Source: Nitrosopumilales archaeon
GTDB taxonomy: Archaea > Thermoproteota > Nitrososphaeria > Nitrososphaerales > Nitrososphaeraceae
NCBI GenBank assembly: GCA_009665115.1
Contig: WJXE01000137.1
Span: forward strand, 1 to 5,345
Reading direction: 5' to 3'
Length of the DNA: 5,345 nt
Shown here: piece by piece, positions 1 to 5,067 of the stretch
Layout of the letters: each line of letters starts with the position of its first letter
How positions within the stretch are numbered: the first letter of the stretch is position 1
The notes under the pieces: generated by a model
The model's database searches: none
The model's input: only the letters and a program-made list of their open reading frames with translations
What the model was told of the DNA's origin: nothing
Made by a program: the position numbers and the translations under genes

Positions 1-185
1 ACAGAAAACGTTCCAGGACCAGACCAACCGACCGGGACACTGGAAAAAATATTCCAACATAGAGTCTTGTGCTGAGAAATAGTTACGATTGATAAACAAC
101 GACATATTATCAGAAATCGACATAACCTTCAGTATGTTAAGTTTTTCATAAATACTTGATTGTAATTTCATGTCAGATAGACAAG
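1..185. other. left-edge stretch without a confident gene
   Basis: No convincing gene is visible. The first 75 bases are open on the plus strand in the frame starting at base 1, ending in TGA at 73-75. This would be the last 24 codons of a gene entering from the left, ending ...LEKIFQHRVLC. The second plus frame is open over almost the same stretch, so the reading is weak. Bases 76-185 are AT-rich with scattered stops. A TATA-like element, TTTTTCATAAATACTT at 142-157, lies about 35 nt before the ATG at 186. It is best read as the relic promoter of the winged-helix pseudogene that follows. Confidence 0.3.
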
Positions 186-390
186 ATGAAATACAGAACT
201 AGCATCGAGATAGTTAGATCGATTCTGGAAGTAGCTATTCCAAATAGAGTCTGGCCGAATAGCATGCAGGACAAATTTAGTCTACAAATCATGCGTACAA
301 GTGTACAAATCATGCGTACGAGTCTCATTAAATGACTTCTATGTCACTTGGAGATCACCGTCAGATTGCCTGTTCCTGATTGATCGATGA
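186..390 (+). pseudogene. decayed winged-helix (HTH_45-like) regulator
   Basis: The ATG at 186 opens with MKYRTSIEIVRSILEVAI. This closely resembles the first helix of the small archaeal winged-helix proteins abundant in Nitrososphaerota (PF14947-like; remembered pattern KYRSxxEIIxxILExA). After codon 18 the frame loses resemblance and stops at 333-335. One base further on, from 241, the +1 frame continues with SGRIACRTNLVYKS and then VSLNDFYVTW. That fits the usual recognition region (xTKIMYKxxLSYxQLKEYL) position by position, up to a TGA at 388-390. The simplest reading is one extra base near 240, an in-frame 21-bp duplication at 283-324, and loss of the C-terminal wing. About 60 residues remain without the duplication, against my recollection of roughly 85-110 for the family. 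A TATA-like box lies at 142-157. The family assignment rests on recalled motifs and was not searched. The alternative is a functional 49-residue product of the first frame, which I think less likely. Confidence 0.55.
283..324 (+). repeat. two-copy 21-bp tandem repeat
   Basis: Two adjacent copies occur at 283-303 and 304-324. They share the core TACAAATCATGCGTAC and differ at two of 21 positions (A299/G320 and G303/C324). In the frame of the downstream part of the winged-helix pseudogene each copy encodes seven residues, YKSCVQV then YKSCVRV. The repeat is therefore a codon-phased duplication inside a former gene, probably from slippage or unequal recombination. Two copies with no spacer do not make a CRISPR array. 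Confidence 0.85.
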
Positions 391-413
391 TGCCTGTCAG
401 CCTTGCGCACGTG

Positions 414-432
414 AGCAGAAAGACATTCTGCT
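414..432 (-). terminator. hairpin just downstream of the kinase gene
   Basis: A perfect 7-bp inverted repeat (AGCAGAA, 5-nt loop, TTCTGCT) lies 5 nt beyond the stop codon of the histidine kinase. Its position suggests a transcript end or a 3'-stabilising stem-loop. No T-tract follows on the minus strand, so it is not a classical intrinsic terminator. Archaeal termination usually depends on T-runs rather than hairpins. The structure is certain, the function is a guess. Confidence 0.35.
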
Positions 433-437
433 GCCAC

Positions 438-1955
438 CTAGCTATTGTTAACTCGTGGTAAGCTAAAAACAAAGACAGCTCCTTTTCCCTTCGGATTATT
501 TTCGCCCCATATTTTTCCACCATGTGCTTCCACGATATTCTTGGAAATGAACAGCCCTAATCCGGTACCTTTGTTTGACTTGGTAGTAAATTTTGTAAAC
601 AATCTGGGCAGAATTTCAGGATCTATACCACTACCAGTGTCCTTTACAATAACTCTCATAGAACCATTTTTTTCCGATTCCTTATAGACATGGATAGTAC
701 CTGTCTTTGTGAAATTAATAGCATTACTCAACAGATTCGAAATAACTTGGGTTATCCTATTTCTGTCTGCTTCTATAAAAGTGCGACCTTCTTGCTCCTC
801 TCCTCCTTTTCTATTAGAATCGTATAAAATTCTGAGGTCCTGTTTATTATCAATCTGATTTTCAATATCTTGTATTGCATCGAGGATTACATCATCTATA
901 TCGAGTGTTTCCTTATTCAGGCTTAGTGATCGACTTTCTATTCTGTTAATGTCCAAAATGTTCTCGGTAAGTGTCTTTAGTCTTTTTGCGTTCCTAATGA
1001 TAACGGCTAGTAGTTCCTCTTGTTCATTGGCGTTTAATTTCCCCTTCCTGGAGCGAATTACTTCAGTCAATCCAAGTATTGGTTGTATAGGCGCCCTTAA
1101 CTCATGAGCTGCCACATTGATAAAGTCTCTGTGCAATTTGTCCTCGATTTTTAGCTGTTCATAAAGTTTGTTCACCTTTTCATTCAATTCTACCTGTTTC
1201 CAAAGACTCTCGAATATCGCCACATATGATAACACAGTTGATTTGCTTCTTGAGTACGTTGCCTCGTAGGTAGAATTTCTCTCATCATCTTTGAGTTCTA
1301 CCGCTAAAGAAAATACTCTGTCAACTACTAATATTGTCATCTTGGTCTGCAATGATTCCTCAATGTATCTAAAGTCGATATTCAGTTGTTCCTTCAACTC
1401 AGGAGATGTAGCTTTTATTTGGTCATCGAGGGGAGTTAGAATTCTGATATTCAGTTCTCGCTTTGTTGTAGCCCGTGTTTTTTTTGTGAGTGTATCATTT
1501 AATAATTGAATTCCTCCAATGTGTTCTGGCTGGTGAAATGCATTAGATGTAGAAAATATTATCAGGATTTCATGTCGAGCTGTTCTTACTATTTCTGAAG
1601 CAATTTTACGTATTTCGCCAAGGTCCTGAATAACCTGTATAATATCTGGTTTAACTCTTCCTTTTTCAATCTCAATTTCTCTAATTTCCTCTTCCTTTGG
1701 AATTGCTCTATCCCAAAAAGGGTCTGAAATAAATTGTTCCTGTGCAAGAAATCCTTTAAATTCATTACCATATACACTCTTGAACCTTTTAAACATCTTG
1801 AGGCAATCCTGTGTATCAAACGTATAAGAGGTTCCGCCAATTACTTCCTGGATCCTGGTCGATTCTCCTTGTCCTGACGCGCTCTTGCCACACAGCGCAC
1901 ATTTACTGTGAATTTCCTTGCTTTCTATATCATCCGTGTTATTGGAAGGATTCAT
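438..1955 (-). CDS. soluble sensor histidine kinase
   Basis: This 505-residue protein autophosphorylates a histidine and should pass the phosphate to a response regulator. Residues 19-60 look like a TRASH-type metal-binding finger: C19-x2-C22, then YTFDTQDC with C51 and a basic FKRFKSVYG tail. Residues 105-255 resemble the TrmB C-terminal/PLD-like sensory domain of archaeal regulators (ILIIFSTSN, ELNIRILTP, SLAVELKDD, STVLSYVAIFESLWKQ). A short coiled linker leads to the HisKA helices with the phospho-acceptor H284 in AAHELRAPI. The ATPase domain has the N-box N407-x3-N411, G1 box DTGSGI (439-444), F-box RLFTKF and G2 box GTGLGL (463-468). No membrane segment is visible, so it should act in the cytoplasm on an internal signal, possibly metal or redox state. 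No receiver domain or response regulator adjoins it. The ATG at 1953-1955 is the only in-frame ATG after an upstream stop at 1986-1988. A weak TATA-like CCATAAG lies about 26 nt upstream. The kinase call is firm, the sensory domain names less so. Confidence 0.93.
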   Translation of the reverse strand: MNPSNNTDDIESKEIHSKCALCGKSASGQGESTRIQEVIGGTSYTFDTQDCLKMFKRFKSVYGNEFKGFLAQEQFISDPFWDRAIPKEEEIREIEIEKGRVKPDIIQVIQDLGEIRKIASEIVRTARHEILIIFSTSNAFHQPEHIGGIQLLNDTLTKKTRATTKRELNIRILTPLDDQIKATSPELKEQLNIDFRYIEESLQTKMTILVVDRVFSLAVELKDDERNSTYEATYSRSKSTVLSYVAIFESLWKQVELNEKVNKLYEQLKIEDKLHRDFINVAAHELRAPIQPILGLTEVIRSRKGKLNANEQEELLAVIIRNAKRLKTLTENILDINRIESRSLSLNKETLDIDDVILDAIQDIENQIDNKQDLRILYDSNRKGGEEQEGRTFIEADRNRITQVISNLLSNAINFTKTGTIHVYKESEKNGSMRVIVKDTGSGIDPEILPRLFTKFTTKSNKGTGLGLFISKNIVEAHGGKIWGENNPKGKGAVFVFSLPRVNNS

Positions 1956-2352
1956 TTCCTGCGACCATCGCTTCTTCTTATGGAGTTACTTTTCGTTGTT
2001 CTTAACGGTTTACCTGATTGCGAGAGGTACTAGCTTGAGATAGCTTTCCTAATGATGCGTGCTCTTGTAGTCTCTGGTGGTCGCGAGCTAGCTAATCAAA
2101 CTTATCTAATACAACAACGAATCACACAGAGCATCGTTATCGAGATTGAAACAGCCCCTCGAGTAAATAATAGGATGGACCTACATCATTGAACAGCTTG
2201 GCGAAAAACAACTCTGAGGCAAAGATTGCGAAGCTTCCGGAGATGTCAGCTATGAATAACAACAATCAGGTTGTCTGCGACCAGGGTAACAGGTGGTAAG
2301 CCCATTCTTCACAGATCTAGCGAGGTAACAAAAGCTGCACAGAGATTGGGGC
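1956..2352. other. 397-bp gap; overlapping short plus-strand frames
   Basis: No confident gene lies between the kinase start and the methyltransferase end. The plus strand carries a relay of three short frames. The first runs from ATG 2052 to TGA 2190-2192 (46 residues, begins MMRALVVSGGRELANQTYLI). The second runs from TTG 2189 to TAA 2297-2299 (36 residues), and its start overlaps the previous stop in TTGA. The third is open from 2256 to TGA 2379-2381, with a possible TTG at 2271, and includes HRSSEVTKAAQRLGLIGNLF. The first and third share a frame and the middle one differs, as expected for one small gene broken by two opposite frameshifts. I do not recognise the product. Each frame is short enough to occur by chance. 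The stretch also has small palindromes TCGCGA (2081-2086) and AGCTAGCT (2086-2093). No tRNA or CRISPR array was seen. Confidence 0.3.
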
Positions 2353-2877
2353 TTATTGGAAACTTATTTCCAGAGTCGTGAGCCTTTCAAAAAATAACTT
2401 CTTGTTGCTTATGGTTCGTCTTTTTAATTTCATTTGAACCAGAAATTCGTCTATTTTCGTATCGTTGGACAAACTTGAGATTATTATCAACATTTTACCA
2501 TTATCGGCTAAAACTGAAATAGCAGATTCTACGAAATTTAATGTTGTTTCTATACCGTCAGAATTCCCATGTATTGCAGAATCCTTCCTTTCATTATCTT
2601 CGAGTGGGAGATAAGGAGGATTGGTTACAATCAGGTCAAATTTATGGCGAAAAGCGGAAGCTGCATCGCAGCAGGCTAGCATGATATCATTTGACAGATT
2701 CTCTTTGCAATATTTAAGAGATACAAAATCAATATCTGTTCCAGCAACAATCTGAAAATTTTCATGAAGAACTTGTAGTACGACCCCTGAACCGACTCCG
2801 ATTTCTAACGCTGATTTCCCCGTGTAGCCTTTAACAGCCTTTGCAAGGAGAAAGCTATCCTCAGATGGCAGGTACAA
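2353..2877 (-). CDS. HemK2/Mtq2-like release-factor glutamine methyltransferase
   Basis: This 174-residue class I SAM-dependent methyltransferase most likely N5-methylates the glutamine of the GGQ motif in translation release factor aRF1, acting in the cytoplasm. The family member HemK2/Mtq2 normally works with a Trm112-like partner, which is not encoded here. The N-terminus YLPSEDSFLL matches the (V/I)YxPSEDSxLL signature of this subfamily. SAM-binding motif I is LEIGVGSG (24-31), the acidic ribose-binding loop is TDID (47-50), D71 fits motif II, and the substrate-amide motif NPPY is at 86-89. The length is near the family norm of about 180-200. The start is TTG at 2875-2877. A TAG stop lies one codon further upstream (2881-2883), so no earlier start exists, and the signature begins at residue 2. 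A weak TATA-like AATATTACTA lies about 35 nt upstream. It could also methylate other substrates, since human HemK2 (KMT9) does, but the release-factor role is the conservative call. Confidence 0.85.
   Translation of the reverse strand: MYLPSEDSFLLAKAVKGYTGKSALEIGVGSGVVLQVLHENFQIVAGTDIDFVSLKYCKENLSNDIMLACCDAASAFRHKFDLIVTNPPYLPLEDNERKDSAIHGNSDGIETTLNFVESAISVLADNGKMLIIISSLSNDTKIDEFLVQMKLKRRTISNKKLFFERLTTLEISFQ
2357..2372 (-). repeat. 6-bp inverted repeat across the last methyltransferase codons
   Basis: TGGAAA and TTTCCA flank a 4-nt loop and overlap the last codons of the methyltransferase gene, ending two bases before its stop. The arms pair perfectly, so the transcript could form a tetraloop hairpin. 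No T-tract follows directly on the minus strand. The nearest is a four-T run around 2330. It could be a weak 3'-end structure or chance. Confidence 0.25.
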
Positions 2878-3080
2878 CTTCTAACTAAAAATCAAAAAAT
2901 TGGCAAATAGTAATATTCTGTTTACACGGTGAAAGCAAACTAAGAAGAAGGACCATTTGACTAGTTTAGGAGATTTCTCGTCTGGTGGTAGCGGTCGTGG
3001 TCTTGGTGAGCCCAAAGGAATGCAGATCAACATAGAATTGAAAACATCAAGTTATATCGAATCTGCCACCACGATCCAAT

Positions 3081-3461
3081 TCATTTGGAGCTGTCTATTG
3101 CATCCATTATTACCTGGGTTGCACGCGAACCAAAATTCGTCTTGCAGTAGTTCTCATTTCTCAGTTTCGAATCCAATTTATTTGATTTGATTAAGGCAGA
3201 AACTCTGTTTACCGCAGCAAGGTAATTCATGCCTGACACCCACGTAAGTACAATCACACATTTATCGCAGACGGTACTTTTTGCATTAGTCGCATATATA
3301 TCACTACAAAATACACATTTGTTATACACCATCGATTTTCCAGTCCTCGGATTGTTAATGCCAAAATGAACCATGTTAAAACAATTAATGCACAAATGCT
3401 GGTTACATGTCGAGCATATATGATATTCTTCGTTCTTGTGACATTTTTCACATGTTACCAT
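3081..3461 (-). CDS. small B-box-like zinc-binding protein
   Basis: A 126-residue protein of unknown function, probably cytoplasmic. Numbered from the ATG at 3461, the N-terminus has a cross-brace-like pattern C4-x2-C7-x8-C16-x2-C19-x4-C24-x2-C27-x4-H32. This resembles the B-box zinc finger (YxCxxCxxxLCxxC...H). A second pair of CxxC knuckles follows at C49-x2-C52 and C65-x2-C68, as in a zinc ribbon. The C-terminal 55 residues are basic, probably helical and lack a recognised domain. The protein may mediate protein or nucleic-acid contacts. I chose ATG 3461, which lies 4 nt after the glycosyltransferase stop (TAA CTCT ATG). An in-frame GTG at 3474-3476 would add five residues and overlap that gene by 11 nt. 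Either way the two genes should be co-transcribed and translationally coupled. No promoter of its own is visible. Zinc binding is well supported by the cysteine pattern, the role is not known. Confidence 0.8.
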   Translation of the reverse strand: MVTCEKCHKNEEYHICSTCNQHLCINCFNMVHFGINNPRTGKSMVYNKCVFCSDIYATNAKSTVCDKCVIVLTWVSGMNYLAAVNRVSALIKSNKLDSKLRNENYCKTNFGSRATQVIMDAIDSSK

Positions 3462-3465
3462 AGAG

Positions 3466-4653
3466 TTAAGATCCACTCTTCTCTTTGTAAAGATTGGCGT
3501 GTTGTATGGCTACTGCATTCCAACTTAGTTTTTTCTTAAATATATCGACAGATTCCCTATAACCTGCATAGTTGGAAGATAAGCTTACAAGTCCACTTGC
3601 AAACGCACTTGGATTCCTTCTGACTGTTATTCCTAACCCTTGAGCAGAGAATTCTCTAAAGAACTCCAGATTCGTTGCTACAAACGGTAGTCCATGAGCC
3701 AAGCCATCAAACATTACTCCAGAAGCCGAGCTCACTTTATATGGCAAAATTATCGCATCGGAAGCATAGAATAAGCTTGACAGATCGAATTCACTCAGAA
3801 AATCATTCTGTAGGATAATGATATTACTATTATTACCAATTCGTAACTGTAAATCGTATTTAATGTAATGATTCTCTGAGGAGCTTACTACTATGGTCCA
3901 TCCTTTTGGAACTTTCATCTTTTCAAGAATATCCCATCCTTTAGTAGCTGTTCTGAATCCTACAGCCAAAGCTATTTGTCCTTCTTGTGGTAGAGAGAAT
4001 CTCGCCCTCGCTTCTTTTTTCGTCATACGAGCAGCTGGTTCGGCGCCATGATAGATTATCTTTATATCACCCTTATCCATTCCACCCACAATCATCTTTG
4101 ACATATAGTACGAGAAGACTACGCCTGATTGGCCATTTTTGAGCTTATTCTTATTCAAATTGTGAAAAGATCGATAGTTTAGAAGGCGCTTCCAGTAATC
4201 TCCAACTCTACAAAGCAGTAATTTAGTTGCATTTCCATTTCTTCTGTTTGTCTTCGTTGGTCCCAGACTAAACCATTGCTTGACAGTATAAGCAGAATGA
4301 AAGGTAGTAACTATCGGAATTTTACATTTATCATAGAAGGACTCAATATTAGTATTCGTTTTTTTTGGATTAAATGGATCTAATACTAAGCCGTATAAGC
4401 CAGGCTCATACTGCACGTGTACGATGTCTGGTTGTATTTCATTAACTATACGCAGGAGTACTTCAGAATTATGGATATTATTTGGAGATAGTCCAAAAAA
4501 CTGTCCACCGCCTTTTTCATTGCAAGCAACATAGACTTGCAAACCTATTTTTCGCAGTTCCTTTGTTAAATTAAATGTATACCGGCCTACTCCTCCTTGC
4601 ATTGGAGGATATTCTGTAGAGACCATCAATATTCGAGTGGGACTTGCCATCAT
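3466..4653 (-). CDS. GT4-like (GT-B fold) glycosyltransferase
   Basis: This 395-residue enzyme should transfer a sugar from an activated donor to a glycan, lipid or protein acceptor on the cytoplasmic side. The N-terminal Rossmann half starts RILMVSTEYPPMQGGVGRYT, the classic GT4 opening with its glycine loop (GGVGRY, 20-25). DIVHVQYEPGLYGL (76-89) and PIVTTFHSAY (113-122) are further N-domain landmarks. The C-terminal donor-binding half contains IIYHGAEP (199-206), the counterpart of the IPNGVD motif, GFRTATKGWDIL (232-243) and SASGVMFDGLAHGLPFVAT (309-327). At the E-x7-E catalytic signature it has S308 and D316 instead of two glutamates. No membrane helix is seen. It heads a two-gene unit with the zinc protein. 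A TATA-like palindrome lies about 32 nt upstream of ATG 4653. A second ATG at 4648-4650 would shorten it by one residue. Donor and acceptor cannot be told from sequence. Surface glycan or S-layer glycosylation is a plausible inference. Confidence 0.9.
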   Translation of the reverse strand: MMASPTRILMVSTEYPPMQGGVGRYTFNLTKELRKIGLQVYVACNEKGGGQFFGLSPNNIHNSEVLLRIVNEIQPDIVHVQYEPGLYGLVLDPFNPKKTNTNIESFYDKCKIPIVTTFHSAYTVKQWFSLGPTKTNRRNGNATKLLLCRVGDYWKRLLNYRSFHNLNKNKLKNGQSGVVFSYYMSKMIVGGMDKGDIKIIYHGAEPAARMTKKEARARFSLPQEGQIALAVGFRTATKGWDILEKMKVPKGWTIVVSSSENHYIKYDLQLRIGNNSNIIILQNDFLSEFDLSSLFYASDAIILPYKVSSASGVMFDGLAHGLPFVATNLEFFREFSAQGLGITVRRNPSAFASGLVSLSSNYAGYRESVDIFKKKLSWNAVAIQHANLYKEKSGS

Positions 4654-4680
4654 GTCATGAAATACATTTGATATAAGTAG

Positions 4681-4693
4681 ATATTAATATATA
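4681..4693 (-). promoter_or_regulatory. TATA box of the glycosyltransferase gene
   Basis: On the minus strand this reads TATATATTAATAT, and its core ATATTAATAT (4681-4690) is a perfect palindrome. The core is centred 32.5 nt before the ATG at 4653. Archaeal start sites lie about 25 nt downstream of the TATA box, so the leader would be only a few nucleotides. A second AT-rich element, CTTATATCAAAT at 4665-4676, is too close to the start to be the main box. Confidence 0.55.
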
Positions 4694-4710
4694 GGTTTAT
4701 ATTTACAGTT

Positions 4711-4722
4711 ATATTTAAATAT
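4711..4722 (+). promoter_or_regulatory. TATA box of the AbrB-like gene
   Basis: ATATTTAAATAT is a perfect 12-bp palindrome centred 32.5 nt before the ATG at 4749. It is a strong match to an archaeal TATA box and predicts a leader of under 10 nt, which agrees with the lack of a Shine-Dalgarno sequence. It is palindromic and lies 31 bp centre to centre from the divergent TATA box, so it could also serve as an operator. Confidence 0.6.
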
Positions 4723-4748
4723 GATAGTTCACTAATGTTTCAAGTTGA

Positions 4749-4967
4749 ATGCCTGTTAAATATGCTGTTACTATTACTTCCATAGGTACTAGCTCATTTA
4801 TAGTAATACCTAAGCCTGTAATAGACGGTTTCAATCTAAGAAAAGGACAAAGATTGGATTTGATAGTCAATGATGATGGAATTCGCATTCCACTGCTGGA
4901 TCAAAGAACTACTGATGGAAAAGAATTTCCCACACATTTGGAGAAGGGAGATATATCAAAACATTAG
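4749..4967 (+). CDS. SpoVT/AbrB-type DNA-binding protein
   Basis: A 72-residue protein with one swapped-hairpin AbrB domain over residues 3-50. Visible landmarks are VTITSIGTSSFIVIPKPVI, with G13 and I20-P21, then LRKGQRLDLIV (30-40) and DDGIRIPL. Such proteins dimerise and bind AT-rich operator DNA as repressors or as the antitoxin half of toxin pairs. No toxin-like gene adjoins it on the same strand, so a stand-alone regulator is more likely. The tail from residue 51 is short, charged and unassigned. A TGA stop directly precedes the ATG (4746-4748), which fixes the start. There is no Shine-Dalgarno sequence, consistent with a very short leader. It is divergent from the glycosyltransferase, so autoregulation plus control of that gene through the shared 95-bp promoter region is a natural hypothesis. 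Confidence 0.85.
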   Translation: MPVKYAVTITSIGTSSFIVIPKPVIDGFNLRKGQRLDLIVNDDGIRIPLLDQRTTDGKEFPTHLEKGDISKH

Positions 4968-5032
4968 CTACTATTTCAAAATTTCCTCCATCGTAGTTAG
5001 TTCTTATCTAAACATCAAATGCAAATAATCAA

Positions 5033-5041
5033 TTTTTCTTT
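5033..5041 (+). terminator. T-rich tract after the AbrB-like gene
   Basis: TTTTTCTTT lies about 65 nt after the abrB stop, with no stem-loop before it. Archaeal RNA polymerase commonly terminates at such tracts. It runs straight into the TATA-like element of the next gene, so it may instead be part of that promoter's AT-rich upstream region. Confidence 0.35.
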
Positions 5042-5047
5042 CTATAG
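5040..5047 (+). promoter_or_regulatory. TATA-like box of the secreted-protein gene
   Basis: TTCTATAG is centred about 25 nt before the ATG at 5068. That spacing would make transcription start at or next to the start codon, giving a leaderless mRNA, a common archaeal arrangement. The match to the TATA consensus is moderate. Confidence 0.4.
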
Positions 5048-5067
5048 CAACTTATTATTCTATTGTT

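Noticed and set aside
11..45. Inverted repeat TTCCAG / CTGGAA
   Set aside because: Only 6 bp with a 23-nt loop; expected by chance.
333..425. Possible C/D box guide RNA (CTGA at 376-379 followed by GATGATG)
   Set aside because: The C box lacks its final A, and no proper terminal C and D boxes frame the segment at the right spacing.
445..687. 80-codon plus-strand frame
   Set aside because: It lies antisense inside the ATPase domain of the kinase and has no protein-family resemblance.
1291..1509. 72-codon plus-strand frame
   Set aside because: It is antisense to the conserved sensory part of the kinase and has low-complexity Ser/Val/Phe content.
1589..1840. 83-codon minus-strand frame in a second phase
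   Set aside because: It is fully inside the kinase gene, which has clear domain evidence.
1811..2005. 64-codon plus-strand frame
   Set aside because: It is antisense to the start of the kinase gene and has no recognisable motif.
2020..2095. tRNA-like segment between kinase and methyltransferase
   Set aside because: No T-loop consensus, no four-arm pairing and no CCA-proximal acceptor stem could be drawn.
2131..2151. ATTGAAAC end resembling the 3' end of many CRISPR repeats
   Set aside because: It occurs once, with no second copy at spacer distance and no cas gene in the window.
3081..3190. Right part of the plus-strand frame starting at TTG 2957
   Set aside because: It is antisense to the zinc-protein gene. 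Its Ser/Leu/Pro-rich reading looks like a shadow.
3254..3451. 65-codon minus-strand frame in a second phase
   Set aside because: It is inside the zinc-protein gene, whose CxxC pattern supports the other frame.
4749..4967. AbrB-like protein as antitoxin of a toxin-antitoxin pair
   Set aside because: No small toxin-like frame lies beside it on the same strand. The next gene is a secreted protein with its own promoter.
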